Assembly (NCBI RefSeq): GCF_027107535.1
Contig: NZ_CP114283.1
Location: 806,001-870,000 of the forward strand
Source: Streptomyces aurantiacus
Lineage (GTDB): Bacteria; Actinomycetota; Actinomycetes; Streptomycetales; Streptomycetaceae
Length of the DNA: 64,000 bases
Reading direction: 5' to 3'
Shown: positions 32,665 to 42,207 of the stretch, one piece after another
Numbering within the stretch: the first letter of the stretch is position 1
Layout of the letters: every line of letters starts with the position of its first letter
Made by a program: the position numbers and the translations under genes
The notes under the pieces: generated by a model
What the model saw: the letters and a program-made list of their open reading frames with translations, nothing else
What the model was told of the DNA's origin: nothing
Databases searched by the model: none

Positions 32665-34969
32665 GCTGCGGCTCCGTCTCCGTCGAGTCGCAGCGCAGGC
32701 GGCGGTCCGGGCCCGGGTGGCGTTCCGGGCCCGTCAGGGTGATGTGGGTCGTGTGGCGGGTGTCCGTGCTGGACCTGGACAGGCGCAGTTCCAGGGCGCC
32801 CGGTTCCACGACGCGTCGGCCCGCGCGGTCGGTGAACGCCGACAGGTCCGGGTGGAAGCGGAACGAGACCCGGCGGGCCTCGCCCGGGGCCAGGGTGAGG
32901 CGGTGGTAGCCGATGAGGCGGACGTCGGGGCGGGTCACCCTGGCCACCGGGTCGTGGAGGTAGAGCTGGACGACCTCCGTGCCCTCCCGGGAGCCCGTGT
33001 TGCGGACCGTGACCGATACGTCGTACGACTCGTCCGTGGTGATCTCCGCATGGCGGTCCTCGGTGTCCTCCCAGGTGAGGTCCGTGTAGCCGAGGCCGTG
33101 GCCGAAGGGGTGGAGCGGGGTCGGGTCGAGGCTGCTGACCGCGCCGGCCAGGCCCAACGGGGGCTGGAGATAGGTCCACGGCTGGCCACCGGGGTCCTGC
33201 GGGACGCTCACGGGGAGCCGGCCCGACGGGTTCACCCGGCCCGACAGGACACCCGCCACCGCCGGGCCGCCCTCCTCGCCGGGGAAGAACGCCTGGACCG
33301 TGGCGGCCAGCCGGTCGTGCCAGCGGCCCAGCGCGTACGGGCGGCCGGTCAGCAGGACCAGCACGACGGGCGTGCCGGTGGCGGTCAGGGTGTCCAGCAA
33401 CTGGGCTTGCGCGCCCGGGAGCCGCAGGTCGCCGACATCGCAGCCCTCGCCCGAGGTGCCGCGGCCGAAGAGGCCCGCCCGGTCGCCGAGCACGGCCACG
33501 CAGACATCCGCCTCGGCGGAGCGCGCGACGGCCTCCGCGAAGCCCGAGGTGTCCGGGCCGGTGGTGTCGCATCCTTCGGTGAACGTGATCTTGGCGTCGG
33601 GGAGCTCCGCGCGGAGGGACTCCAGCAGGGTGGCGATCTCGATGCCCGTCGGCTTGTCGGGGTGGTGCGTGCCGACGTGGGAGGGGAACGAGTAGCAGCC
33701 CAGCATGGCCAGGGCGTCGGCGGCCCGCGGGCCGACCACGGCGATCCGGGTGTCCGGGGCGAGCGGGAGCAGCCCGTCCGGGTTGGAGAGCAGGACGACG
33801 GACTTCTCGGCGAGGCGGCGGGCCAGGGCGCGGTTCGCGGCCGAGTCCAGGTCGATCGGGCCGGCCGGCTCGGGGTTCCAGTCCTCGTCCAGCAGACCCA
33901 GCTCGCACTTCTGGCGCAGGACCCGGGCCGCCGCCCGGTCCACCAGGGACTCCGGGATGTCACCGGCCCGTACCGCCTCGACCAGCGGCTCCCCGTAGCA
34001 GCGGACCGTCGGCAGTTCGACGTCCAGGCCGGCGGCCAGGGCCGCGTGGGCGGCGCCCGCCTCGGTGCCCGCGACCCGGTGCAGGGTCTGCAGGAAACCG
34101 ACGCCGAAGTAGTCGCTGACGACCGTTCCGTCGAACTTCCACTGCTCCCGCAGGACTTCGGTCAGCAGGTACGGGTCCGCGGACGCGGGCACCCCGTCGG
34201 TGTCCGTGTACGCGGCCATCACCGAGCGGGCCCCGCCCTCGCGCAGCGCGAACTCGAACGGGGGCAGGGTGATGTCGGCGAACTCGCGCACACCCGCCCG
34301 CACGGGGGCCAGGTTGCGGGCGCCGGCCGAGGCCGCGTACCCCGCGAAGTGCTTGAGCGTGGCGACGACCCCGGCGGACTCGAGACCGCGGACATAGGCG
34401 GCGCCGATCGTGCCGACGAGGTACGGGTCCTCGCCGATGGTCTCCTCGACCCTGCCCCACCGCAGGTCCCGTACGACGTCCAGGACGGGGGCGAGCCCCT
34501 GGTGGACGCCGACGGAGGCGAGGTCGCGGCCGATCCGGTGGGCCATCTCCTCGACCAGGTCCGGGTCGAACGAGGCGCCCCAGGCCAGCGGCACGGGATA
34601 CGCGGTGGCGCCCCACGCGGTGAAGCCGGCGAGGCACTCCTCGTGGGCGACGGCCGGGATGCCGAAGCGGCCGGCCTCGCTGATCCGGCGCTGGGCGCGG
34701 GCGAGGGCCTGCGCGCCCAGCGCGGGGTCCACGGGGGCCGTACCGAAGGAGCGGGTGAGCTGGCCCAGCCCGCGGGTGATCACCTCGTCCCAGTCGAAGT
34801 CCGCGGTCATCTCGTCCTGGTGCGGGGCGACTCCGTCACCGTCCGTGGCGGCGCCCACCCACACGCCGTACAGCTGGGCGGCCTTCTCCTCCAGGGTCAT
34901 CCGCGAGAGCAGGTCGTCGACCCGGGCCTCGGCGGGCAGGGCGGGATCACGCCAGGGGGCGGTGGTCAT
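32633..34969 (-). CDS. GH3 beta-glycosidase (beta-xylosidase/beta-glucosidase type)
   Basis: This 778-aa GH3 enzyme has no signal peptide, so it likely acts on imported oligosaccharides. The N-terminal TIM barrel contains KHFAGYAASAGARN (K206, H207) and the nucleophile D286 in GTVVSDYFGVGF. The C-terminal sandwich (RLAEKSVVLLSNPDGLLPL, VAVLGDRAGLFGRGTSGEG) and a fibronectin-like end (EGTEVVQLYLHDP) are complete. I chose ATG 34969 because AGGAGTT precedes it. It is the last gene of a binding-protein/permease operon with a divergent LacI gene, the layout of the bxl xylobiose operon. Confidence 0.9.
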   Translation of the reverse strand: MTTAPWRDPALPAEARVDDLLSRMTLEEKAAQLYGVWVGAATDGDGVAPHQDEMTADFDWDEVITRGLGQLTRSFGTAPVDPALGAQALARAQRRISEAGRFGIPAVAHEECLAGFTAWGATAYPVPLAWGASFDPDLVEEMAHRIGRDLASVGVHQGLAPVLDVVRDLRWGRVEETIGEDPYLVGTIGAAYVRGLESAGVVATLKHFAGYAASAGARNLAPVRAGVREFADITLPPFEFALREGGARSVMAAYTDTDGVPASADPYLLTEVLREQWKFDGTVVSDYFGVGFLQTLHRVAGTEAGAAHAALAAGLDVELPTVRCYGEPLVEAVRAGDIPESLVDRAAARVLRQKCELGLLDEDWNPEPAGPIDLDSAANRALARRLAEKSVVLLSNPDGLLPLAPDTRIAVVGPRAADALAMLGCYSFPSHVGTHHPDKPTGIEIATLLESLRAELPDAKITFTEGCDTTGPDTSGFAEAVARSAEADVCVAVLGDRAGLFGRGTSGEGCDVGDLRLPGAQAQLLDTLTATGTPVVLVLLTGRPYALGRWHDRLAATVQAFFPGEEGGPAVAGVLSGRVNPSGRLPVSVPQDPGGQPWTYLQPPLGLAGAVSSLDPTPLHPFGHGLGYTDLTWEDTEDRHAEITTDESYDVSVTVRNTGSREGTEVVQLYLHDPVARVTRPDVRLIGYHRLTLAPGEARRVSFRFHPDLSAFTDRAGRRVVEPGALELRLSRSSTDTRHTTHITLTGPERHPGPDRRLRCDSTETEPQPRGAGSDAVL

Positions 34970-35007
34970 GGAACTCCTGTCGGGGTCGGAGCCGGAGTCG
35001 GGTGGGT

Positions 35008-35913
35008 TCACTTTCCGCCCACGCCCATCAGACCGCCGATCAGCGCGCGGCGGGCCACCAGGTAGACGGCGAAGATCGGCACGCCGGAGAGGACGACCGA
35101 GGCGAGCAGGGCGGGGATGTTCACGCCGAACTGGCTGACGTAGTTGAAGAGTCCGAGGGTCAGCACGCGCGGGCCGTCGGACTGGGTGAAGATCAGCGGG
35201 AAGAGGAAGCCGTTCCAGGCCTGGAGCGCCGAGAAGATGACGACCGTGCTGATGCCGCCCTTCGCCATCGGGACGGCGAGCTGGAACAGCATCCGCTGCG
35301 GGGAGGCGCCGTCCAGGGCCATCGCCTCGTACAGCTCCTCCGAGACGTCTCGGAGCGTCCCCACGAGGACGAGCACCGAGACCGGCATCGCGAAGGCCGC
35401 CGTCGGCAGGATGACCGCCAACAGGCTGTCGTACAGGTCGAGTTTGGCGATCAGGAGATAGAGCGGGACGACGACCGCCTGGGCCGGGATCGCCACGCCG
35501 AGGAGGAAGAGCCGGAAGGCCAGCCCCGACCAGCGGTTGCGGGTGCGGACGGCGACGTACGCGAGCGGGAGGGAGAGGCCGAGGACGATGGCCACGACCG
35601 AGACGGCCACGATCGCGGTGTTGCTGAGCAGATGGCCGAAGCCGCTGTTCAGCACGGTGTTGTAGTTGTCGAGCGTCGGACTCGTGGGCGGGCTCAGCGG
35701 GTTGCCGGTGAGCGCCTTGTCCTGACTGGTGAGCGAGGCGGACAGCATCGCGTAGATCGGTACGAGGACGACCGCGAGCCAGACGACCGAGCCCAGGCCC
35801 GCGAGGGGGTTGGCGCGCTTCGTCCAGTGCCGGCGGCGGGGCGGCACAGGCGGCACAGGAGGACGCTCCTCGGTCTTCGGGGGGCGGGGGCGCGGCAACG
35901 TGTCGTGTGACAC
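35008..35913 (-). CDS. Carbohydrate ABC transporter permease (MalG type)
   Basis: This 301-aa inner-membrane permease has six membrane segments (first at about 40-62). The cytosolic EAA loop is ELYEAMALDGASPQRMLFQLAVPMAKGG, which docks the shared ATPase. The N-terminal 35 residues are Pro/Arg-rich. GTG 35913 follows a GGAG motif on the minus strand and lies 4 nt after the partner permease stop. No dedicated ATPase is in the operon; in Streptomyces the general MsiK usually serves such systems. Confidence 0.9.
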   Translation of the reverse strand: MSHDTLPRPRPPKTEERPPVPPVPPRRRHWTKRANPLAGLGSVVWLAVVLVPIYAMLSASLTSQDKALTGNPLSPPTSPTLDNYNTVLNSGFGHLLSNTAIVAVSVVAIVLGLSLPLAYVAVRTRNRWSGLAFRLFLLGVAIPAQAVVVPLYLLIAKLDLYDSLLAVILPTAAFAMPVSVLVLVGTLRDVSEELYEAMALDGASPQRMLFQLAVPMAKGGISTVVIFSALQAWNGFLFPLIFTQSDGPRVLTLGLFNYVSQFGVNIPALLASVVLSGVPIFAVYLVARRALIGGLMGVGGK

Positions 35914-35917
35914 TCCG

Positions 35918-36862
35918 TCACATCCCTTCGCGGGTGCTGCGCATGTGGCCGAAGCCGGTCAGTCGTACGAGGACCAGGGACAGACCCGTGGCCGTCAGCA
36001 CCAGGAACGACGCGATGGCGCTGGCGTAGCCGAAGTCGTAGCTCTTGAAGCCCGCCTCGTACATCAGGTACGGCAGGATCGCCGTGTCAGTGCCCGGGCC
36101 GCCCTTGGTGAGGATCAGCACGGTCTCGAAGTACGTGAGCGAGCCGACGACCAGCAGGACGGTGGACGTCGTGATGGTGTGGCGCAGCTGCGGGAGCGTG
36201 ATCGAGAAGAACTGGCGGTAGCGGCCCGCGCCGTCGATCGCCGCCGCCTGGTAGAGCACCTCGGGTATCTGGCGGGCCCCGCCCTGGTAGATCAGGGTGT
36301 GGAAGGGGATGAACTGCCAGGCGCCGATGAAGACGATCGCGAGGAACGCGCCGTTGGAGGAACCCAGGATGTTCTCCCGGATGATGCCGAAGTTCGGGTC
36401 GAGCAGGGCGTAGAAGAGCAGCGCGATCGCCGTCGACGAGAGCAGGAACGGGACGAAGAAGACCGCCGAGAGGATCGCCCGGTTGCGCTGGCGGCCCGCC
36501 GCCCAGACGCCGAGCAGCAGGGCGATCACGGTCTGGAAGACCCAGCTCGCCGCCGTCAGCAGGACGGTCAGCCACAGGGACTGGACCATCCGGTCGTCGT
36601 CGAGCAGCTTGCGCCAGTTGTCGAGGCCGACCGGCCGCGGGTCGCCGAGGCCGTCCCAGGCGGTGAACGAGAGGTAGAAGGCCAGGCCCATCGGGACCAC
36701 GGCGAAGAAGGTGAAGAAGAGGACGCCGGGAAGGGCCCAGGCGGCGTGCGGGCGGCCGACCGCGGAGGAGCCGGGTCCCTTCGGCCGACGGGGCTCCTCC
36801 GGCCCTCCGTGCTCGGCGGCCCGGTCCTCCGCCGGAGCCTTAGTGGGGCTCGGTGCGCTCAC
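35918..36862 (-). CDS. Carbohydrate ABC transporter permease (MalF type)
   Basis: This 314-aa partner permease starts with a charged cytosolic tail (to about residue 40), then six membrane segments from [20 protein letters not shown]. The EAA loop reads [28 protein letters not shown], split here only by family position. I chose GTG 36862, which overlaps the stop of the binding-protein gene (GTGA); upstream in-frame sequence is the binding-protein gene read in another frame. It forms the heterodimeric channel with the MalG-type permease. Confidence 0.9.
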   Translation of the reverse strand: MSAPSPTKAPAEDRAAEHGGPEEPRRPKGPGSSAVGRPHAAWALPGVLFFTFFAVVPMGLAFYLSFTAWDGLGDPRPVGLDNWRKLLDDDRMVQSLWLTVLLTAASWVFQTVIALLLGVWAAGRQRNRAILSAVFFVPFLLSSTAIALLFYALLDPNFGIIRENILGSSNGAFLAIVFIGAWQFIPFHTLIYQGGARQIPEVLYQAAAIDGAGRYRQFFSITLPQLRHTITTSTVLLVVGSLTYFETVLILTKGGPGTDTAILPYLMYEAGFKSYDFGYASAIASFLVLTATGLSLVLVRLTGFGHMRSTREGM

Positions 36863-38223
36863 TTCAGCTCCTTGAGCGCCGACACGAACTCGCTCGGCGA
36901 GGACTGTCCGACGAACAGCTTGTTGATCTCGGTGAGCATCGGCGTCGCGATGTCGGCGCCGAGCGCCTGGTCCCAGGAGAGCGTGAAGGCCGGTGCCTTC
37001 TCGACCATCTCGTACTGGAACTTGGCGAACTGCGGGTTGGGCGAGGCGTCGAGCAGTTCGGCCGCGCCGGCGGTCGTCGGGATGTCGCCGTTGGCGACCA
37101 GCGCCTTCGCGTACGTCTGCGAGGCGCAGTCCTTCAGGAAGGCGATCGCCGCGTCCTTGTTCTGCGTACGGGCGTTGACGGACCAGTAGTTGGTGGGGTT
37201 GCCGACGACGTTGCGGATGTCGCCGGTGCCGCCCTCGACCGTGGGGAACGCGCACCAGCCCAGGTTCTTCTTCGCGAAGGACGGGAACTTGCCGAGCTGG
37301 GTCGAGTACTCCCACGAACCCATCAGGTGCATCGCCGCCTTGCCCTTGGCGAAGACCGCGGGGGCGCCGCCGTTGACGTACGACACCGAGCTGAACTTGG
37401 AGCCGAAGACGTCGTCGTCGATCAGTTCCTTGATCGTCTCGGCGGCCTTGAGGACGGCCGGGTCGCCCCAGGCGGACGAGTCGCCGGCCTGGATCTTCGC
37501 GAAGACCTCCGGTCCGCCGATGCGGTCGACGAGGTACTCCAGCCACATCAGCTCGGTCCAGGTGTCCGCCCCGCCGAGCGCGAACGGGGTGATCCCCGCG
37601 GCCTTCAGCTTGGCGTTGATGCCCTGCAACTCGTCCCAGGTGGTGGGCGGTTGGAGCTTGTGCTCGGCGAAGACGGCCTTGTTGTAGAAGAGGATCACCG
37701 GCTGCATGCCGCGCATCGGGACGCCGTAGTGGCGGCCGCCGAGGTCACCGGCCGCGAGCACCGCGGGCAGGAAGCCGTTCTTCAGGACCGGATCGCCCTC
37801 GATGGTGTCGGTCAGGTCGAGGAGCTGCTTCGCCTCCTGGTACGCCCTGATGGAGCCGCCGCCCCAGTTGAAGAAGACGTCCGGGGCGCTCGGGGAGCCC
37901 ATCGCCGTACGGAGCTTGGCCGTGTAGTCCGCACCCGGGACCTTCACCAGCTTCACCTTGCCCTTGGCCGACTTGGCGGCCGCGGACTTGTTGAAGCGGT
38001 CGACCGCCGCGGCCTGGACCTTCACCGCGTCGTCCCCGTACGTGAAGGCGTCGATCGTCTCGCTGCCCCCGCCGGAACCGTCACTGGAGCCGCAGGCGGT
38101 GAGCCCGGTGGTGAGCAGGGTGGTGGCACCGGCGCCGAGGACCCAGCGCCTGCTGAACGTGCGGCCGCCCAGGCCTCCGCCCGTGGGCTGCCCGCCGTTG
38201 GACCGCCCGCTGATCGACTCCAT
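36859..38223 (-). CDS. Sugar ABC transporter substrate-binding lipoprotein (probable Tat export)
   Basis: A 454-aa family 1 solute-binding protein. The N-terminus contains SRRWVLGAG (R25, R26), a twin-arginine signature, followed by a lipobox LTAC with C44, so it is probably a Tat-exported lipoprotein. The mature domain starts [20 protein letters not shown] and has the [20 protein letters not shown] block that lines the sugar site. AGAGGTG precedes ATG 38223. It should capture an oligosaccharide, possibly xylobiose, and deliver it to the two permeases. Confidence 0.9.
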   Translation of the reverse strand: MESISGRSNGGQPTGGGLGGRTFSRRWVLGAGATTLLTTGLTACGSSDGSGGGSETIDAFTYGDDAVKVQAAAVDRFNKSAAAKSAKGKVKLVKVPGADYTAKLRTAMGSPSAPDVFFNWGGGSIRAYQEAKQLLDLTDTIEGDPVLKNGFLPAVLAAGDLGGRHYGVPMRGMQPVILFYNKAVFAEHKLQPPTTWDELQGINAKLKAAGITPFALGGADTWTELMWLEYLVDRIGGPEVFAKIQAGDSSAWGDPAVLKAAETIKELIDDDVFGSKFSSVSYVNGGAPAVFAKGKAAMHLMGSWEYSTQLGKFPSFAKKNLGWCAFPTVEGGTGDIRNVVGNPTNYWSVNARTQNKDAAIAFLKDCASQTYAKALVANGDIPTTAGAAELLDASPNPQFAKFQYEMVEKAPAFTLSWDQALGADIATPMLTEINKLFVGQSSPSEFVSALKELK

Positions 38224-38365
38224 GACAGCACCTCTTCTTCTCCGACTCGCTCGCCACCGGGGCGCCGCGACCCGCGCCGGGAGCACGGCCGCACTCGGCC
38301 CTCCCCGGGCCTGCGCGCGCTCGTACTCCCGACGCGGACGCGCCCCCTTCGGCTCGCTCGCGTCA

Positions 38366-38402
38366 CGAATGTTTCGGGTGGTAGTTCGAATGTTCCGGGA
38401 AC
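38366..38402. promoter_or_regulatory. Operator candidates between LacI gene and sugar operon
   Basis: CGAATGTTTCGGG (38366-38378) and CGAATGTTCCGGG (38387-38399) are direct repeats 21 bp apart, two helical turns. The second extends into the palindrome GTTCC-G-GGAAC (38392-38402). The 233-bp divergent region 38224-38456 thus contains a plausible LacI operator pair. It resembles the CGAA-N-TTCG sites reported for BxlR. Confidence 0.55.
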
Positions 38403-38443
38403 GTATGGCGGTCCAGGGGCTTCGTCAAGGGGTTGCGCAGGGA

Positions 38444-38456
38444 TACGATCCCGTTC
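38444..38456 (+). promoter_or_regulatory. -10 element for leaderless LacI gene
   Basis: TACGAT (38444-38449) is followed by 7 nt and ATG 38457, without a ribosome-binding site. Confidence 0.5.
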
Positions 38457-39482
38457 ATGACTCGCCCGAATCCCGCTGTAGCCCAGTCAGCGACACTCGC
38501 CGAGATCGCCCGCGAGGCGGGAGTCTCGGCCCCGACTGTTTCGAAGGTGCTCAACGGCCGTGCCGACGTGGCCCCGGCGACCCGCACCCGGGTCGAGGAC
38601 CTGCTGCGCCACCACGGCTACCGGCGCCGCCGGGCCGAGGCGTCCCGGTCGCCCCTCATCGACCTGGTCTTCCACGAGTTGGAGAGCGCGTGGGCGATGG
38701 AGGTCATCCGGGGCGTGGAGAACGTGGCGCGGGACGAGGGCCTGAGCGTCGTCCTGTCCGAGAGCGCGGGCCGGCTCACGCCCGGGCGCACCTGGGCCGA
38801 CCAGGTCGCCGCGCGCCGCCCGCACGGAGTCGTCCTCGTCCTCAATGGGCTCGACGAGTCCCAGCGGGCGCTGCTGACCAGCCGCTCCATCCCGTTCGTG
38901 GTGGTCGACCCGGCGGGCGACCCCGGCGACGACGTGCCGTCCGTCGGCGCCACCAACTGGCAGGGCGGGCTTGCCGCGACCCGGCATCTGGCAGACCTCG
39001 GCCACCGGCGCATCGCCGTGATCAGCGGGCCCTCGCGGATGATGTGCAGCCGGGCCAGGCTCGACGGCTACCGGGCGGCCCTGGACACGGCCGGACTGCC
39101 GGTCGACCCGGCGCTCGTGCGCACCGGCGACTTCCACCACGAGAGCGGCTACCGGGAGGGGCTGGCGCTGCTGAAACTGCCGGACCGCCCGACCGCCGTG
39201 TTCGCGGGCAACGACCTCCAGGCCCTCGGCCTGTACGAGGCCGCACGCGAACTGGGTCTGCGCGTCCCGGAGGACCTCAGCATCGTCGGCTTCGACGACC
39301 TGCCGGTGGCCCGCTGGGTCGGCCCGCCGCTCACCACCGTGCGCCAGCCCCTCACGGAGATGGCCGAGGCGGCGGCCCGGCTCGTCCTCGACCTCGGCCG
39401 CGCGGAGCGGCCCTCGACGGCCACCCGGGTGGAGCTGGCGACGAGCCTGGTGGTCCGGAGCAGCACGGCGGAGCCGTCGTGA
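38457..39482 (+). CDS. LacI-family transcriptional regulator
   Basis: This 341-aa repressor has the LacI helix-turn-helix at the N-terminus (ATLAEIAREAGVSAPTVSKV, then LNGRADVAPATRTRVE) and a periplasmic-binding-like effector domain (GLSVVLSESAGR to DLSIVGFDDLPVARW). It is divergent from the sugar-uptake/GH3 operon and likely represses it until an oligosaccharide binds. I chose ATG 38457 rather than the in-frame TTG at 38433, since the family starts just here and a -10 element stands 7 nt upstream. It resembles BxlR by context. Confidence 0.88.
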   Translation: MTRPNPAVAQSATLAEIAREAGVSAPTVSKVLNGRADVAPATRTRVEDLLRHHGYRRRRAEASRSPLIDLVFHELESAWAMEVIRGVENVARDEGLSVVLSESAGRLTPGRTWADQVAARRPHGVVLVLNGLDESQRALLTSRSIPFVVVDPAGDPGDDVPSVGATNWQGGLAATRHLADLGHRRIAVISGPSRMMCSRARLDGYRAALDTAGLPVDPALVRTGDFHHESGYREGLALLKLPDRPTAVFAGNDLQALGLYEAARELGLRVPEDLSIVGFDDLPVARWVGPPLTTVRQPLTEMAEAAARLVLDLGRAERPSTATRVELATSLVVRSSTAEPS

Positions 39483-39497
39483 ACGGTCCCGTGGCGT

Positions 39498-39520
39498 CGA
39501 AACTTTCGAAGACTTTCGGG
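39498..39520. promoter_or_regulatory. CGAAA-N-TTTCG palindrome behind the LacI gene
   Basis: CGAAACTTTCG (39498-39508) is a perfect inverted repeat of the kind found upstream of Streptomyces xylanase genes. A related half, CGAAGACTTTCGGG, follows directly. It lies between the LacI stop and the LCP gene and could be an extra operator. Confidence 0.45.
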
Positions 39521-39635
39521 GCCGCCCGTCCGTCACCGGGCGGCATCTGAGAAAACTCAACGAAATCTGAGAGTTTCTGAAGGAAAGACGGAAAGTGGTT
39601 CCTCCTTGTAATAATTCGGACTTACGTTCCTGTCT

Positions 39636-40721
39636 GTGAGCGCAGAAGACGAGCACGGGGACGGGGACGCCGCGGGACGCGGCAAGGGGCGACGGCCGAA
39701 CTGGTCCGGCCGGTCACGGCTGTTCAGGGTGGCGGGAGTCGCCCTCGGCTGCGTACTCGTCGCCTCGGCGGCCGGAGCGACATGGGCGTACTGGCGTCTG
39801 AACCACAACATCAAGAGCGTCGACATCGACAGCGCGCTCGGCGACGACCGGCCGCCCCGGGCGATGACGACCCCGACCGGCCCGGCGTCGGCCTCCGCGA
39901 CCCCGCTGCCGAGCGGCGCGCTCAACATCCTGGTCCTCGGCTCGGACACCCGCAGCGGCAAGCGCAACAAGGCCCTCGGCGGCGGCAGCAGCGACGGGGG
40001 AGCCCGCTCCGACTCGGCGATGATCGTCCACGTCGACGAGGGCCGCTCCGACGCGACCGTCGTGAGCATCCCGCGCGACACCCTGGTCACGCGCCCCTCC
40101 TGCCCGCTGCCCTCGGGCGGTTCGACGTCGGTGGCGTACGGCGCGATGTTCAACAGCGCGTACTCGGTCGGCGGGCCCGTCTGTGCCGTCAAGACGGTGG
40201 AGTCCATGACGGACGTCCGCATGGACCACTACGTCGAGATCGACTTCGCCGGTTTCGCCGATCTGGTGGACGCGCTGGGCGGGGTCACGGTGACGACGGA
40301 CGAGGACATCTCCGACGAGGACAGCCACCTCGACCTGGAGGCGGGCACCCACCACCTCGACGGCAAGGAGGCCCTGGCCCTCGCCCGTACCCGGCACGGC
40401 ATAGGCGACGGCAGCGACCTCGGCCGCATAGGCCTCCAGCAGACACTGGTGAAGGCCCTGCTCGACCAGGTCGCCTCCACCGACCTCCTCACCAGCCCCA
40501 CCCGCCTCTACAAGGTCGCCGACGCCCTCACCAGCAGCCTCACCACGGACACCGACCTCAACTCCCTCACCGAGCTGATGAGTCTGGGCCAGAGCCTGAA
40601 GGCCCTCTCCTCCTCCCGCACCGAGACCGTCACCATGCCGGTGGTCACCGCCCCCTCGGACCGCAACCGGGTGGTGGCGGACGAGCCGGAGGCGAACGAG
40701 CTGTGGGAGTCGCTGAAGTGA
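39636..40721 (+). CDS. LCP-family protein (LytR-CpsA-Psr), no LytR_C domain
   Basis: This 361-aa membrane protein has one N-terminal anchor (about 33-52) and an extracytoplasmic LCP domain that attaches glycopolymers from lipid carriers to peptidoglycan. The motifs are NILVLGSDTRSG, SDSAMIVHVD (catalytic Asp region), VVSIPRDTLV (Arg) and ALALARTRHGIGDGSDLGR. The end shows no LytR_C domain. The GTG at 39636 follows an A/T-rich promoter-like stretch (TTGTAATAATTC). It stands beside the degenerate dipeptidase and is the only LCP gene here on the plus strand. Confidence 0.9.
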   Translation: MSAEDEHGDGDAAGRGKGRRPNWSGRSRLFRVAGVALGCVLVASAAGATWAYWRLNHNIKSVDIDSALGDDRPPRAMTTPTGPASASATPLPSGALNILVLGSDTRSGKRNKALGGGSSDGGARSDSAMIVHVDEGRSDATVVSIPRDTLVTRPSCPLPSGGSTSVAYGAMFNSAYSVGGPVCAVKTVESMTDVRMDHYVEIDFAGFADLVDALGGVTVTTDEDISDEDSHLDLEAGTHHLDGKEALALARTRHGIGDGSDLGRIGLQQTLVKALLDQVASTDLLTSPTRLYKVADALTSSLTTDTDLNSLTELMSLGQSLKALSSSRTETVTMPVVTAPSDRNRVVADEPEANELWESLK

Positions 40722-40985
40722 GGGCCACGGCTGGACGCGGGCGCGCCTCGGCACCCGATGAGGGCGCGCTCCGGACTCCGCGGTTCGCTCCGCCGAGAGT
40801 GCTGCCGCGCCTTTGCCGGTCCGTGGGGCCGGGCGCGCCCGCGTGGCAAAGCCGCCAACGTCGTGGCCCCGCGTGCCGGGCGGGGTGCGGCCGGTAGCCC
40901 GAACGCTTCGCTCGCCGCGACCCCGTCCCGGGGGCGTGTCACGGTGGGATCACCTGTTGCCACCACCGGACCCCGGAGCCCTGCC

Positions 40986-42137
40986 ATGGCAGATCTGCAG
41001 GACGAACTGCACGCAACCGCCGAGGCCGGCGAGCTGGATCGCCCCGATGCGGAGAGGGAGTTCGAGCCCGTCGGACCTGACGCCGGGCCCGTGCCCGCAT
41101 CCGACGCCGACCCCGACGCGGACACGGCCGACGACCTCCTCACCCGCGCCCACGCCCTCCTCGCCGCCCACCCCGTGGCGGACGGCTACAGCGGTCTGCC
41201 CTGGGCGCTGCGGCACGTCCCCTGGTACGACCTGGAGCTCGGCGAGAGCACGGTCGACACGGATGTGCCCAGGCTCAGGGAAGGGCACGTGGGAGCGTTG
41301 TTCTGGGCGCTGCACCTGCCCGAGGGACTCGTCGGTGATCGGGCGGTCGGAGCGACGCTGGAGCAGCTCGACCTGGTGAAGACCGTGGTGGAGACGCACC
41401 CGGAGGGTCTGCGCATGGCCCACAGCGCGGCGCAGGCCACGGACGCCCGGAACTGCGGGCGCGTCGCCGTGCTGCTCGGTCCGGCCTGCGCGGCCGCGCT
41501 GGACGACTCCCTCGGCATCCTGCGCGCACTGCACGCCCTCGGTCTGCGCGCCCTCACGCTCTCCGGCGCCTCCTGGGCCGGCGAGCGGGGGCTGACCCGC
41601 TTCGGCGAGGAGGTCGTGCGCGAGATGAACCGCATCGGTGTCCTCGCCGACCTCTCCGGCGCGTCCGACGCGACCGTCCGCCGTGCGCTCACCATCTCCA
41701 AGGCGCCGGTCATGTGCACCCGCTCCGCCGCCCGCGCCCTGCGCCCCCACCCGGCGAACCTCCCCGACGACGTGCTCGTCGAGCTGGGCGCCACCAAGGG
41801 CCTGTGCCTGGTCCCGCTGACCGCCGAGCAGACGGGCCCGTCCGTCCGTGACGTGGCCGACCACCTGGACCACGTACGGGCGCTCGCGGGGCCCGAGTGC
41901 GTCGGCCTCTCGGGGACCTACGACTCCGGGGCCGCGCATCCGCGGGACCTGTCCGACGCCTCGGGCTATCCGCGGCTCGTCGCCGAACTCCTCGGCCGTG
42001 GCTGGTCCGAGGCCGACCTGGCCCTGCTCACCTGGGGCAACGTCCAACGAGTCCTGCGCAGCGCGGACTTCACGGCCCGCGCCGCCCGGCAGCGACGCGA
42101 GCCGTCCACCGCGAAGATCGCCGAGCTCGACGGCTAG
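40986..42137 (+). CDS. Degenerate M19 (renal dipeptidase) homologue
   Basis: The 383-aa protein has the M19 fold signature but none of the usual metal ligands. The HxD pair expected in DGH-x-DLPW is Y68/G70 (ADGYSGLPWALR). The metal Glu is A167 (LLGPACAAA), the first His is G225 (ADLSGASDAT, normally DLSH), the second is R246 (VMCTRSAARAL, normally SHS), and the late Asp is T311 (LSGTYDSG). Yet the surrounding fold residues are conserved, so it looks like a maintained pseudoenzyme. The first 60 residues are acidic and variable. No SD is obvious; ATG 40986 gives the natural N-terminus. Confidence 0.8.
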   Translation: MADLQDELHATAEAGELDRPDAEREFEPVGPDAGPVPASDADPDADTADDLLTRAHALLAAHPVADGYSGLPWALRHVPWYDLELGESTVDTDVPRLREGHVGALFWALHLPEGLVGDRAVGATLEQLDLVKTVVETHPEGLRMAHSAAQATDARNCGRVAVLLGPACAAALDDSLGILRALHALGLRALTLSGASWAGERGLTRFGEEVVREMNRIGVLADLSGASDATVRRALTISKAPVMCTRSAARALRPHPANLPDDVLVELGATKGLCLVPLTAEQTGPSVRDVADHLDHVRALAGPECVGLSGTYDSGAAHPRDLSDASGYPRLVAELLGRGWSEADLALLTWGNVQRVLRSADFTARAARQRREPSTAKIAELDG

Positions 42138-42207
42138 GGCTCACGGGCTCACGGGCCCACGGGCCCACGGTTCACGGGGACGGCCGGTCACGGCAGGGCG
42201 CGGACGC

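Noticed and set aside
32619..39482. Genomic island with an integrase or insertion sequence at the sugar-uptake cassette
   Set aside because: No integrase, transposase, tRNA or flanking repeat is visible, and base composition matches the surroundings.
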